This document shows positions 43,681-53,070 of a stretch of DNA of 64,000 nucleotides, piece by piece. Origin of the DNA: Fibrella aestuarina BUZ 2 (GTDB lineage: Bacteria > Bacteroidota > Bacteroidia > Cytophagales > Spirosomataceae); assembly GCF_000331105.1 (NCBI RefSeq), contig NC_020054.1, positions 5,114,555-5,178,554 of the forward strand, given 5' to 3'. Position 1 is the stretch's first letter; every line of letters starts with the position of its first letter. A model generated the notes under the pieces. The model was not told the origin of the DNA, ran no database searches, and saw nothing but the letters and a program-made list of their open reading frames with translations. The translations under genes were made by a program, and so were the position numbers.

Positions 43681-43845
43681 GCTGAGCCGGTCACGCCATC
43701 CGACGAGCCAGTTCGTTACCGTGGCAGTTCAGCCATGCTGGCCCTTCCCTCCGCCCTCGCCGGACCGGTTACGAGGCCACTCCCGACGCCGGTTTCCCTG
43801 AAAATTACTGGTTTTCCGGTATGGTGCGACCCATGTCACCCACGG

Positions 43846-43853
43846 TACATTTG
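43846..43853 (+). promoter_or_regulatory. Candidate -7 element for the collagen-like gene
   Basis: TACATTTG matches TAnnTTTG; the -33 position has no good TTG. The ATG is at 43895. Confidence 0.45.
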
Positions 43854-43894
43854 TGGCGTTCAAGTTTATCTATCCACACTTTTTTTCTTGTATC

Positions 43895-44677
43895 ATGAAA
43901 ACGACGTTGATTCGTTTGCTGGGGGCGTATGGCCTTGCAGCGCTGCTGATTGGTGGTCTGAATGCCTGCAAAGGTGATCAGGGCGACATGGGGCCGGCCG
44001 GGCCACAGGGAGCCAAAGGCGACACCGGGGCCACTGGCCCGCAGGGTGTATCGGGGGCCGCCGGAGCAACGGGGCCGCAGGGCGTATCGGGCGCAGCGGG
44101 TAAAGACGGTAACGCCAATGTGGTCTACACCGACTGGAAAAGCATGCAAACCGATGCCTTCGGGCGTGCGGCTGACAATACGGTCGCCTACCTAAACACC
44201 AACGCCACCTCACAAGCGGTACTTACGCAGGAGGCTCTCGACAAGGGGGTCGTTTATGTCTACTACAAGTTCAAATATCCGTTTTGGGACCAGTCTATTG
44301 CCGAGTACAAACTGGTTGATCGCATCAATCAGGGATATGCCTACAATTACTCACTGGTGCCGGGCCGCCCCGCCAACAGCTTCGAAAACTACGTTCAGAC
44401 CTACATCAGCAATGATTTCCTGGGCGTCAATTACTTCTATCCATATATCCAGATTTACACCCGTGACTGGAAACCGGCGACGCAGTCCTACGCTGCCATG
44501 CCGGAATTTGTTGGAAAACCCGCAACCACCTTCCGCGATCTGGTTAAAGACACACCCCAATACCGCATTATGGTGGTCTACGGCAGCACAAAAGGCGGCC
44601 GCATGACCAACGAAGGCAAGCCCGTCGATTTCAACAATTATGCGTCGGTGAAAGACTACTTTAACCTGAGTAACTAA
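43895..44677 (+). CDS. Collagen-like lipoprotein
   Basis: A 260-residue lipoprotein. [25 protein letters not shown] is a type II signal peptide with acylated cysteine 25. Residues 27-71 are fifteen uninterrupted Gly-X-Y triplets ([18 protein letters not shown] and similar), a collagen-like segment that could form a trimeric rod. The remaining 190 residues are tyrosine-rich ([22 protein letters not shown]) and not recognised. It is probably surface-exposed. Codon use matches neighbours, so recent transfer is not evident. It is alone between a sigma/TPR pair and an amidohydrolase. Confidence 0.8.
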   Translation: MKTTLIRLLGAYGLAALLIGGLNACKGDQGDMGPAGPQGAKGDTGATGPQGVSGAAGATGPQGVSGAAGKDGNANVVYTDWKSMQTDAFGRAADNTVAYLNTNATSQAVLTQEALDKGVVYVYYKFKYPFWDQSIAEYKLVDRINQGYAYNYSLVPGRPANSFENYVQTYISNDFLGVNYFYPYIQIYTRDWKPATQSYAAMPEFVGKPATTFRDLVKDTPQYRIMVVYGSTKGGRMTNEGKPVDFNNYASVKDYFNLSN

Positions 44678-44700
44678 GTTTCATCTATCCACACCATGAC

Positions 44701-44746
44701 AACGTACCTGAACGGGCATCTGCTTCGGCAGCCGTTCAGGTACGTT
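44701..44746 (+). terminator. Hairpin after the collagen-like gene
   Basis: AACGTACCTGAACGG (44701-44715) is a perfect inverted repeat with 44732-44746. Both arms contain the over-represented heptamer ACGTACC. No U-run follows. Confidence 0.75.
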
Positions 44747-44907
44747 GCTGTAGGCAATTACTTGTCAGCAACGCTGTAGATGGCGGCTGAGCGTGTTTGT
44801 CGTGGGAAACCTGGTTCGGCCTGTAGTTGAAACAGGGCCCTGTCTGTATCTTTACAAACCGCTGGCTTACTGGCTGGCGGTCTGTTGTTTCACCGCCTGA
44901 CTTGCTC

Positions 44908-46038
44908 ATGATTCGCCACCGCCTCCTCTGGTCCCTCGCACTTAGTACACTCACGTTCACCCCTTTATTCGCCCAGCAAAAACCCGCCGACTTACCGTTG
45001 GGTTTTGAAGAATACGACCCCGTCTCAACGCTGAAAGTCCCCGAGCATAAACGGACGCGGGCCAAATACCCGTTCATCGACGTGCACAATCACCAGTGGA
45101 ACATGGGCGACGCCAACCTGCGGCCCCTCCTGAACCAGATGGACAGCCTGAATATGGGCATTATGGTCAACCTCAGCGGACGGGGCTGGGGCGATGCCGC
45201 CGAAAGCGACAAGTTCCTGAGCCAGTCATTGGCTAACATCAAGAAAACCAATACGCCCCGGCTGGTGCTGTTCACCAACATTCTGTTTGACGGTATTGGC
45301 AAACCCGGCTGGACCGACGAGGCCGTCAAACGCCTCGAAGCCGACGTGAAAGCGGGCGCCTGCGGCCTCAAGATTTACAAGAATCTGGGCATGGATACCA
45401 AAGATGCGAGTGGCAAGCGGGTGGCCGTCGATGACCCTCGTCTCGACCCGATCTGGGCCAAAGCCGGTCAGTTGGGTATTCCGGTCATCATTCATACGGC
45501 CGACCCCAAGTCATTCTGGGACCCGATGGACCGCTACAACGAGCGCTGGCTGGAACTGAAGCTGCACCCCAACCGGAAACGCTCAACCAACAACACGGCC
45601 TCGTGGGAGCAACTCCTCACCGAACAACACAACGTATTTCGGAAGCACCCTAAAACCACGTTCATCGCGGCGCACATGGGCTGGTACCCCAACGACCTCG
45701 CCAAGCTCGACAGCCTGATGCAGGCGATGCCCAACATGATCGTGGAAATCGGCGCCGTTATTGCCGAACTGGGCCGGCAGCCGCGCGCCTCGCACAACTT
45801 TTTCGTGAAGCATCAGGACCGGATCGTCTTCGGGAAGGATAGCTGGGTGCCCAGCGAATACGCCACGTACTTCCGCGTGCTCGAAACCGACGACGAATAT
45901 TTTCCTTACCACAAGAAGTACCACGCCTTCTGGCGGATGTATGGCATGGCACTGCCCGACAATGTGCTGAAAAAGGTGTATTACAAAAACGCCCTCCGCA
46001 TCATCCCCGGCCTCGACGCCAAACTCTTTCCAAACTGA
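44908..46038 (+). CDS. Secreted amidohydrolase (TIM-barrel metal-dependent)
   Basis: A 376-residue exported enzyme with signal peptide MIRHRLLWSLALSTLTFTPLFAQ. FIDVHNHQ carries the H-x-H metal motif near the start of the barrel, IIHTADP and FIAAHMGW provide further histidines, and FGKDSW the late aspartate. This is the amidohydrolase/2-pyrone-dicarboxylate-lactonase-like superfamily (amidohydro-rel). The substrate is unknown. ATG 44908 starts the signal peptide; the frame upstream has none. A candidate -7 element TATCTTTA lies at 44847. It ends at a bidirectional terminator shared with rsgA. Confidence 0.85.
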   Translation: MIRHRLLWSLALSTLTFTPLFAQQKPADLPLGFEEYDPVSTLKVPEHKRTRAKYPFIDVHNHQWNMGDANLRPLLNQMDSLNMGIMVNLSGRGWGDAAESDKFLSQSLANIKKTNTPRLVLFTNILFDGIGKPGWTDEAVKRLEADVKAGACGLKIYKNLGMDTKDASGKRVAVDDPRLDPIWAKAGQLGIPVIIHTADPKSFWDPMDRYNERWLELKLHPNRKRSTNNTASWEQLLTEQHNVFRKHPKTTFIAAHMGWYPNDLAKLDSLMQAMPNMIVEIGAVIAELGRQPRASHNFFVKHQDRIVFGKDSWVPSEYATYFRVLETDDEYFPYHKKYHAFWRMYGMALPDNVLKKVYYKNALRIIPGLDAKLFPN

Positions 46039-46073
46039 AACCGATAGACCCGCCACGGCGGGTCTATCGGTTT
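46038..46073. terminator. Bidirectional terminator, amidohydrolase / rsgA
   Basis: AAACCGATAGACCCGCC (46038-46054) pairs perfectly with 46057-46073 around a two-base loop. The stem starts at the last base of the amidohydrolase stop and serves both convergent genes. Confidence 0.85.
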
Positions 46074-46081
46074 CGTCGTAG

Positions 46082-47008
46082 CTAGCGCCGGTTGTCTTCG
46101 CCTTCCATCATGCTGAGGTAGCTAACGTACCTAGACTCGGCGATGTCGCCTTCGGCCACGGCGTCTTTAATAGCGCAGCCTGGCTCGTTGATATGCAGGC
46201 AGTTATGGAACCGGCACTGGTTGAGCCGATCGCGCATCTCGGGGAAGTAATGCGCGATTTCGGCCTTACCCGTATCGATCAGGCCCAGTTCCTTGATACC
46301 CGGCGTGTCGATGATGAACGTACCTGGCGCCAGTTCAAACATCTCGGCGAAGGTGGTGGTGTGCACGCCTTTGTTGGCAAACGTCGACACTTCGTTGGTG
46401 CGCAGATCGAGGTCGGGCGCAATCGCGTTCACCAGCGACGATTTACCCACGCCCGAATGCCCCGACAACAGCGTGATTTTACCATCGAGCAGGTCACGGA
46501 ACGCCTCCACGCCGTCGCCTTCGGTGGCTGAGGTCGCCAGCGTTGGGTAGCCGATCTGCTCATACATATCCTGAATCTCGCGCTGGTACTCGAGCCCTTC
46601 GTCGTTCAGAATATCGGTTTTGTTGAACACAACGGTCGTGGGGATGCGGAAGGCTTCGGCCGTGACCAGAAAGCGGTCGATGAAGCCCAGCGACGTGCGC
46701 GGCAGGGTGAGCGTAGCCAGCAACACTGCCTGATCGAGGTTGGCCGCCAGAATATGCCCGTGGGCCGTTTTGTGCACCGACTGCCGGATGATGTAATTGT
46801 CGCGGGGGGCAATGTCGAAAATCACGGCCGTGTTTTCGAGTTCGTCTTCCACCTCAAACTGCACCCGATCGCCCACGGCAATGGGGTTGGTTACTTTCAG
46901 CCCCTTAATCTTGAATTTGCCCTTCAGCCGGGCGCGATAAATATGTCCGTCCTGGTTCCGAACGTCGTACCAGGAACCCGTTGAGCGTATGACTAAGCCG
47001 TCTGCCAA
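46082..47008 (-). CDS. rsgA: Ribosome small-subunit-dependent GTPase RsgA
   Basis: RsgA is a late-stage 30S assembly factor activated by the ribosome. The 308-residue protein has an OB-fold N-terminus, a circularly permuted GTPase core with FNKTDI (G4) ahead of SGHSGVGKSSLVNAI (G1), IDTPGIKELG (G3), and a C-terminal zinc-binding segment CRFHNCLHINEPGC. All expected motifs are present and the length is normal. It begins with ATG 47008 and has a CGCAAAG hairpin immediately upstream. Confidence 0.95.
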   Translation of the reverse strand: MADGLVIRSTGSWYDVRNQDGHIYRARLKGKFKIKGLKVTNPIAVGDRVQFEVEDELENTAVIFDIAPRDNYIIRQSVHKTAHGHILAANLDQAVLLATLTLPRTSLGFIDRFLVTAEAFRIPTTVVFNKTDILNDEGLEYQREIQDMYEQIGYPTLATSATEGDGVEAFRDLLDGKITLLSGHSGVGKSSLVNAIAPDLDLRTNEVSTFANKGVHTTTFAEMFELAPGTFIIDTPGIKELGLIDTGKAEIAHYFPEMRDRLNQCRFHNCLHINEPGCAIKDAVAEGDIAESRYVSYLSMMEGEDNRR

Positions 47009-47029
47009 AATGAATCCTTTTTAGTTGTA

Positions 47030-47123
47030 AACGCAAAGCGCGCACAGGGAATCGCAAAGGACGCGAAGTTTTTCAACATTGTCTTTGCGACCTTTGCGTC
47101 ACTCTTTCGCGCGTTGCGTTTCT
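47030..47123. repeat. Imperfect inverted repeat, CGCAAAG words
   Basis: The left arm (about 47030-47073) and right arm (47083-47123) pair imperfectly and use the CGCAAAGG/CGCGAAG words found at 530-623 and 1536-1603. It lies between divergent rsgA and the ceramidase-like gene. Confidence 0.75.
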
Positions 47124-47127
47124 ACCG

Positions 47128-48483
47128 ATGAAGTTTCTACGTCTGTTGCTGAAAATCCTGGGCGGCCTGCTGGCGCTAATCGTGTTGTTTCTGGCAGTGA
47201 GCCTGTCGCCCAACGACCATACGCCCTACCAGCAAACCGATTTTTACCGACAGACCACCGCCCGCCTCAATGCGTTACCGGCGCTGCCCAAGCCCAAAAC
47301 GGCCTTGCGGGCGGGCTGGGCTAAAGCCAACCTGACACCCACCTTCACAACCCCCACGGGCGGCTATGGCGTGCGCAAAGGCAAGCACTGGACCACCGTC
47401 GCCGATTCGGTCTGGGTACGTGCCGTGGTGTTCGACAACGGCAACGGCCCCGTGGCGCTCATCGCCTCCGACCTGCTCATTACGCCCCCCACCTTGAGCG
47501 AGCAACTGCGCAAGCGCCTACCCGAGGTGGGCCTGCGCTGGGAATCAGTGTATTTCGGAGCCATCCACAGCCACAACAGCCTCGGCGGCTGGGCACCGGG
47601 CCTGGTGGGTAACCTGTTTTCCGGGTCCTATGATCAGCGGGCCGTCGATCATATCACCAATACCATCCTCAACGCCATCCGCCGCGCCAAAGCCGATCTG
47701 CAACCCGTAACGGTCGGATACCGGGAAGTTAACGCGCCGGAGTTTGTCTATAACCGGCTGGACGATACCAAACCCGTCGATCCGTTTTTTCGGTTGTTGC
47801 AACTCAAACGGGCCAACGGCCAGACGGCCACGCTGGCAACGTACCCAGCCCACGCTACGCTGATCGATATTTTTAGTTACCAGTATCTCAGCCGTGACTG
47901 GCCGGGTCGGCTGGTGGATGGGCTGGAACGCGAAACAGACGGCTTTGCCCTGTTTCTGGCGGGTGGCGTCGGGAGCATGGGCCCCAAAGGGCCACCCACC
48001 GGCAAAGACATCAAGCTGATCGACCAGTACGCAGCCGAGATGCTCACCCGCCTGAAACCCGAGTTGAGCCAGTTCAACGCCGCGCCCGACAGCACGCTGG
48101 GCCTGCTTACCCTACCCCTTACCCTGCGCGATCCAGCGCCCCGCGTGATTGGCGATTGGCGCATTCGGCCGTGGCTGTTTCATGCTGTTTATGGCGATTA
48201 CCCGTCCGATCTGAAAGCGTTGCGTGTGGGACCCGTGCTGCTCATCGGCACACCCTGCGATTTTTCGGGCGAACTGTTGGCACCGCTCACCCAGGTCGCG
48301 CGGCAACAGGGCCTCGACCTGATCGTGACGAGCTTCAACGGTGGGTACGTTGGCTACATCACCCCCGATGCCTACTACGACAAAGACGCCTATGAAACCC
48401 GCGTTATGAATTGGTTTGGCCCGCAGAACGGCGCCTATTTTTCCGAATTGATGCAGGGGTTAACCCGAAAATCAACCTACTAA
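47128..48483 (+). CDS. Ceramidase-like membrane-anchored hydrolase
   Basis: A 451-residue protein with one N-terminal hydrophobic helix (about residues 9-28) acting as signal or anchor. The body resembles the N-terminal domain of neutral/alkaline ceramidases: WAKANLTPTFTTPTGGYG, then ALIASDLLI, then an H-x-H motif in FGAIHSHNSLGG, TYPAHATLI and a late FNGGYVGYITPDAYY. Characterised ceramidases read HTHSGP at the active site; here the order is HSHNSLGG, so the serine is displaced. Activity on sphingolipids is thus uncertain. Cytophagia can make sphingolipids, so a lipid substrate remains possible. Confidence 0.75.
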   Translation: MKFLRLLLKILGGLLALIVLFLAVSLSPNDHTPYQQTDFYRQTTARLNALPALPKPKTALRAGWAKANLTPTFTTPTGGYGVRKGKHWTTVADSVWVRAVVFDNGNGPVALIASDLLITPPTLSEQLRKRLPEVGLRWESVYFGAIHSHNSLGGWAPGLVGNLFSGSYDQRAVDHITNTILNAIRRAKADLQPVTVGYREVNAPEFVYNRLDDTKPVDPFFRLLQLKRANGQTATLATYPAHATLIDIFSYQYLSRDWPGRLVDGLERETDGFALFLAGGVGSMGPKGPPTGKDIKLIDQYAAEMLTRLKPELSQFNAAPDSTLGLLTLPLTLRDPAPRVIGDWRIRPWLFHAVYGDYPSDLKALRVGPVLLIGTPCDFSGELLAPLTQVARQQGLDLIVTSFNGGYVGYITPDAYYDKDAYETRVMNWFGPQNGAYFSELMQGLTRKSTY

Positions 48484-48604
48484 ACCGGAGGTGCCTGCCC
48501 CGTCCCTTTTACTAAATTAATCCTATTACAACTCCGGATTAGTCAAATTTTAATATACTAAGCCAAAAGAGTCGTTACATTACCTACCTAAAACAGGTAC
48601 TACT

Positions 48605-49288
48605 ATGAACCGGCTCTGCTTACTGCTGCTCCTGCTGCCTAGTCTGCTTTTCGCCCAACATGACAGCGTCCAGACGCTACGGCGGCAGGACCTGAAGCCA
48701 ATCGGGAACGACCTTGTACCTGACTATCGAGGTCCTTACTACGGATCAACGGTCAGTACGCAGTACACGTATGATGGCCTGGACATCATAGCGCGCCATT
48801 TAGTCCCCTACATACAAGCCTCGGGTGATCCGGATGCCATCCGGGAAATCAACGCCTACATCCGTAACCGACATACGGGTGGTTGGCTTATTGCGGGCGG
48901 CGTGGCGACTATGGTTGTCGGTACGGTGATGGTGGCGTCCAATGCGCCCAATGCGGATGGTAAATTCACGACGCAGCAGCCCTACATCTGCCCGACTGGT
49001 TTGGCCTGCGGGTACAGTGGCGGAGTCGTCTACGGTGGGCAACAGGCGGGGGCTGTCACCGTCCCCGATAACCAGCGCAAAAACGCGTTCGGAGCAGGCT
49101 TTGCTGTTTTGCTGGGCGGTGGTATCCTGACCGGCATCGACTGGGGCCTCAACCTACCGGGTCAGCACGTACGTCGGGCAGTGCAGTACTACAACCGGTC
49201 GCTTCGGCAAGAGCAGCGCGTTTCGTGGCGCTTACAGCCCGGTACCATCACCACGGCGGCGGGGCTTACGCTACGGAGTCGTTTCTGA
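48605..49288 (+). CDS. Hypothetical secreted/membrane protein
   Basis: A 227-residue protein with signal peptide MNRLCLLLLLLPSLLFAQ. Two hydrophobic, glycine-rich segments lie at about 97-116 (GGWLIAGGVATMVVGTVMVA) and 162-182. The pair is separated by a polar, tyrosine- and cysteine-containing loop (YICPTGLACGYSGGVVYGGQ). The C-terminal region is basic. No family was recognised. Its last 18 bases overlap the end of the convergent Nif3-like gene. The upstream gap of about 120 bases is AT-rich and may hold the promoter. Confidence 0.6.
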   Translation: MNRLCLLLLLLPSLLFAQHDSVQTLRRQDLKPIGNDLVPDYRGPYYGSTVSTQYTYDGLDIIARHLVPYIQASGDPDAIREINAYIRNRHTGGWLIAGGVATMVVGTVMVASNAPNADGKFTTQQPYICPTGLACGYSGGVVYGGQQAGAVTVPDNQRKNAFGAGFAVLLGGGILTGIDWGLNLPGQHVRRAVQYYNRSLRQEQRVSWRLQPGTITTAAGLTLRSRF

Positions 49289-50026
49289 GCCTGCCGCCAC
49301 GAAGACCTCCAGTTCGGGCCACTGCCGGCGCAGCATTTTTTTCAACATACGCAGGCCCCATTCTTCGGTACGGCGGTGGCCAATGGCAATCACGGCCATC
49401 CCCGTTTCCTCCACGGCGGGCTGAGCGCCCGTGCGGTACTCGCCCGTGAGGTACAGGCTGGCCCCGCGTTCATAGGCCTCCCTGATCAGTTCGCTGTTCA
49501 TGACGCCGGCCACCACCACCCGCGTCGGCATGGGATCGTAGCCCCACTCGGCCCGATCAAACCCCGTAAAGGCGTGCTCCACAAACGACACCCAGTCAGT
49601 AAAAGGCCGCAGCAGGGCGTCGCCAATCATCCCGATCGGGCGGGGCGGCATGGGGTTGCCCAGATCGTCGGGGGCGCGTTTATAGCCAAACTCGGCCACG
49701 TTGATCAGCCCCATCAGATCAGCCAGCCGGGGGTTCATGCCCATCGTCAGGTGCTCGTCGAAGGGCAGATGCTGGTGCAGGATGCCGATATCGGCCGACA
49801 GTTGCTCCAGTTCGACGCGCCAGGGCCGGTGCAACCAGAGGGCATCGAGTTGCTCGGCCCGCACCCAGTCAGCCAGTTGGGGCGGGGGATCGAGGGCCAG
49901 ACCGAGGCGGCGGATCGGGCGGTCCGACGCTCTATAGATACCGCCCTGCTCGCTTGCCGGAAACCGGTCGACGAGTAAGGTCTTTTGCAGATAGGCGTTA
50001 ATATCGGCTAGGTTCAGGTGCTGCAT
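49271..50026 (-). CDS. Nif3-like dinuclear metal centre protein
   Basis: A 251-residue protein of the NIF3/YbgI family, whose members form toroidal hexamers with a two-metal site. The C-terminal GHRRTEEWGLRML motif (H and E metal ligands), the LHQHLPFDEH segment and the GVMNSELIREAYERGASLYLTGEY block support this. Function in the family is uncertain; GTP cyclohydrolase-like roles have been suggested. From ATG 50026 it starts MQHLNLADINAYLQKTL, better than the longer frame. It is convergent with and overlaps the preceding hypothetical gene by 18 bases. Confidence 0.82.
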   Translation of the reverse strand: MQHLNLADINAYLQKTLLVDRFPASEQGGIYRASDRPIRRLGLALDPPPQLADWVRAEQLDALWLHRPWRVELEQLSADIGILHQHLPFDEHLTMGMNPRLADLMGLINVAEFGYKRAPDDLGNPMPPRPIGMIGDALLRPFTDWVSFVEHAFTGFDRAEWGYDPMPTRVVVAGVMNSELIREAYERGASLYLTGEYRTGAQPAVEETGMAVIAIGHRRTEEWGLRMLKKMLRRQWPELEVFVAAGSETTP

Positions 50027-50190
50027 GGCGACAGAATCGCATATGTTCATAATAGTTCGGCCATATTAGCAACAAATCCGTATCAATCGGCTACACCAGT
50101 AGGCTAATTTACGTCGAATCTGATTTCCCTGCGACGGGCAAGGGATAGGCAGCCGAAAAATCTGCTTTACATAAAAATCCTATTTTGACC

Positions 50191-52242
50191 ATGAAAAATC
50201 TGATTCCGTTGCTGGCGCTGGCAGGGGTTGCGGCGACACAGTTGCCACCCGTCCGCTCGTCATCGCCTAACGTAACCGTAGTGGACCGGCCAGCCGTTAG
50301 CAGCCGTAACGCTCACTACGTCAGTAATCAGGCTCCTCTCAAACCCGACTATTTCATCAAACTCCCCATCGGTAGCATTCGACCCAACGGCTGGCTGCTC
50401 GAAAACCTGAACCGGCAGGCCAATGGGTTGGCGGGGCATCTGGGGCAAATCAGTATCTGGCTCACTAAAAAAAATAACGCCTGGCTCAACAAAGACGGCA
50501 AGGGCGAGTACGGCTGGGAGGAACTCCCCTACTGGCTTAAGGGCTACGGCGATATGGCCTACGTGCTCAACCGCCCCGATATGCTGGCCGAAACCAACAT
50601 CTGGCTTGAAGGCACCATGAATAGCCAGCGCGACAACGGCGATTTCGGCCCTATCGTGATGCGCAACGGCAAACGCGATTTGTGGGCGCAGATGCTCATG
50701 CTGTTCTGCCTGCAATCGCGCTACGAACACAAACCCGATCCGCGCATTCTGACCTTGATGAGCCGCTATTTTACCTGGCAAAACAGCCTGCCCGACGATC
50801 AGTTCTTGGAAGATTACTGGGAAAACAGCCGGGGCGGCGATAACCTCTACAGCGCTTACTGGCTCTATAACCGCACCAAAGCGCCCTTCCTGCTCGAGTT
50901 GGCCCAAAAAATTCACCGCAACACCGCCAACTGGCGGCAGGCCAACAACCTGCCTAACTGGCACAACGTCAATATTGCCCAGTGCTTCCGCGAACCGGCG
51001 ACCTACTACCTGCAAAGCGGCGACCAAAGCGATCTGATGGCAACGTACCACAACTTTGAGCTGGTGCGGCAGCGCTACGGGCAGGTACCCGGCGGCATGT
51101 GGGGTGGCGACGAAAACAGCCGCCCCGGCTACACCGACCCCCGGCAGGCCGTTGAAACCTGCGGCATGGTGGAGCAGATGGCCTCCGACGAGCTGTTGCT
51201 TCGTTTTACAGGCGACCCGTTCTGGGCCGACAACTGCGAGGACGTCGCGTTCAACACCCTACCGGCGGCGTTCATGCCCGATTACCGCTCGCTCCGGTAC
51301 CTCACGGCTCCCAACATGGTGCGCAGCGACGCGGCCAACCATCACCCCGGCATCGATAACCAGGGGCCGTTTCTGATGATGAACCCCTTCAGTAGCCGCT
51401 GCTGCCAGCACAACCACGCCAACGGCTGGGTCTATTACGCCGAAAACCTGTACATGGCCACGCCCGACAACGGCCTCGCGGTGGTACTCTACAACGCGTC
51501 GGAGGTGACGGCGAAAGTGGGCAATGGCTCAGCGGTGACGCTCAAGCAGGAAACCAGCTACCCCTTTGAGGAGCAGGTGCGGCTAACGGTGCAAGCCGCC
51601 CGCCCCACAGCCTTCCCGCTCTACCTGCGCGTACCGGCCTGGTGCAGCAACCCCACGGTGCGCGTCAACGGGCGAGCAGTACCGGTTACGGCCAAAGCCG
51701 GGCAGTACATCGTCTTGACCGATACCTGGCAATCGGGCGATAAGATCACGCTCGACCTGCCCATGCGCCTGCGGGTACGTACCTGGGACGCCAACAAAAA
51801 CAGCGTCAGTGTCAACCACGGCCCGCTTACCTATTCGCTGAAGATCGATCAGGAAGTGCGGCCGGAAGACAGCCGCAAAACCGCCATTGGCGATTCGAAG
51901 TGGCAACCCGACGCCGATCAGTCAAAGTGGCCGTCGTACGAAATCTTCCCCAGATCGGCCTGGAATTACGGGCTGGTGCTGGCACCGCAACCCGAACGAT
52001 CATTTACGGTAACGCGGAAGAAGGGCCCCGTGGCACCGTTCCCGTTCACGCCCGAAACAGCCCCCGTCACCCTGACGGTGAAAGCCCGGAAGATTCCCGG
52101 CTGGGCGATCGATCAGTATGGGTTGTGCGGTGTGTTGCCCCAGAGCCCGGTGGTCAGCCGTGAACCCGTGGAGACCGTCACGCTCGTCCCGATGGGGGCT
52201 ACCCGTCTTCGCATTGCTTCGTTCCCGGTGGTACAGCCATAA
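50191..52242 (+). CDS. Secreted GH127-like (DUF1680) glycosidase
   Basis: A 683-residue enzyme resembling beta-L-arabinofuranosidases of GH127 (DUF1680). A cleavable signal peptide is likely (MKNLIPLLALAGVAATQLPP). In GH127 the zinc-bound nucleophile cysteine is in a C-C pair and other ligands are an E-x-C; here ETCGMVEQ and SRCCQHNHANGW fit these sites, so a cysteine-based retaining mechanism is expected. The following beta-sandwich region (LRVPAWCSNPTVRVNG) is also typical. Its position ahead of the sigma/SusCD locus suggests it trims the imported glycan. The ATG at 50191 is preferred to an upstream TTG. Confidence 0.8.
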   Translation: MKNLIPLLALAGVAATQLPPVRSSSPNVTVVDRPAVSSRNAHYVSNQAPLKPDYFIKLPIGSIRPNGWLLENLNRQANGLAGHLGQISIWLTKKNNAWLNKDGKGEYGWEELPYWLKGYGDMAYVLNRPDMLAETNIWLEGTMNSQRDNGDFGPIVMRNGKRDLWAQMLMLFCLQSRYEHKPDPRILTLMSRYFTWQNSLPDDQFLEDYWENSRGGDNLYSAYWLYNRTKAPFLLELAQKIHRNTANWRQANNLPNWHNVNIAQCFREPATYYLQSGDQSDLMATYHNFELVRQRYGQVPGGMWGGDENSRPGYTDPRQAVETCGMVEQMASDELLLRFTGDPFWADNCEDVAFNTLPAAFMPDYRSLRYLTAPNMVRSDAANHHPGIDNQGPFLMMNPFSSRCCQHNHANGWVYYAENLYMATPDNGLAVVLYNASEVTAKVGNGSAVTLKQETSYPFEEQVRLTVQAARPTAFPLYLRVPAWCSNPTVRVNGRAVPVTAKAGQYIVLTDTWQSGDKITLDLPMRLRVRTWDANKNSVSVNHGPLTYSLKIDQEVRPEDSRKTAIGDSKWQPDADQSKWPSYEIFPRSAWNYGLVLAPQPERSFTVTRKKGPVAPFPFTPETAPVTLTVKARKIPGWAIDQYGLCGVLPQSPVVSREPVETVTLVPMGATRLRIASFPVVQP

Positions 52243-52394
52243 GGCACCCGCCAGGCATAAAAAAAGAACAACAAAACCCTATTCCGATCCATGTTGTATT
52301 CTTTCGGCACAAAACGTAGTTATTTTAGCAGCTTATTTCCGGTGGATAGGCACCGAATAAGCCAGTTACAGGTCTCTACGTTATTCCGTTCGTT

Positions 52395-53000
52395 ATGAGA
52401 AAAAGTGAGTTTGCTTCCCTGCCTGACGCTGCCCTTTGGAAACAGGCTCTCTCGGGCGATAAGGCGGCTTTTTCCTATCTCTACGAAACCTTTGCGCCGG
52501 TGCTCTACAATTACAGCTACCGCTTCACAGGTGATCAGGCGTTTACGGAAGACTGCATCCAGGAGCTTTTCCTGCGGCTGCTCGAACGGGGCAGCAACCT
52601 GTCGGAGACCGATTCCATCAAGTTTTACCTCTTCCGGGCGCTGCGGCGCGACATCGTGCGGCGCCTCGACGCGCGCGATCAGCAAACGCTGCCGCTGCTC
52701 GAACGCGACACCGACTTCCGGGTTGAGTTCACGCACGAACCGTCATGGCTGGAACACCGCATCAGCGAAGAGCGCTCGGGGCATCTGCTCAGCCTGCTCA
52801 ATCGCCTGCCCGCCCGGCAGAAGGAAGTTGTTTACCTACGATTCTACGACGAGCTACCCTACGACGAAATCGCTCAGATCATGGGAATCAGCCAGTTATC
52901 GACGTATAAAGTGCTCTATAAAGCTCTTGCCAGCCTGGGAAAACACCTACCTGCCCGGGCGGCATTGTCGTTGTTGCTGCTACTGTTGACGAAACCGTAA
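52395..53000 (+). CDS. ECF sigma factor of the SusCD locus
   Basis: A 201-residue sigma-70 family protein. Region 2 is seen in FAPVLYNYSYRFTGDQAFTEDCIQELFLRLLE and region 4 in LPARQKEVVYLRFYDELPYDEIAQIMGISQ. It is followed, at 70 bases, by a FecR anti-sigma factor and then a SusC with an STN domain, the standard arrangement for substrate-induced transcription in Bacteroidota: the SusC signals through FecR to release this sigma factor. It is predicted to transcribe the locus, but target promoters were not identified. Confidence 0.92.
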   Translation: MRKSEFASLPDAALWKQALSGDKAAFSYLYETFAPVLYNYSYRFTGDQAFTEDCIQELFLRLLERGSNLSETDSIKFYLFRALRRDIVRRLDARDQQTLPLLERDTDFRVEFTHEPSWLEHRISEERSGHLLSLLNRLPARQKEVVYLRFYDELPYDEIAQIMGISQLSTYKVLYKALASLGKHLPARAALSLLLLLLTKP

Positions 53001-53070
53001 AAAATAGTACCTAATCAGGGATAATTTATCGCATTCCCGGATTTGACCTGATAACAGCAATAACAGGTCA

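Noticed and set aside
43921..44104. The collagen-like stretch as a phage tail fibre
   Set aside because: The protein has a lipobox and no phage genes lie nearby.
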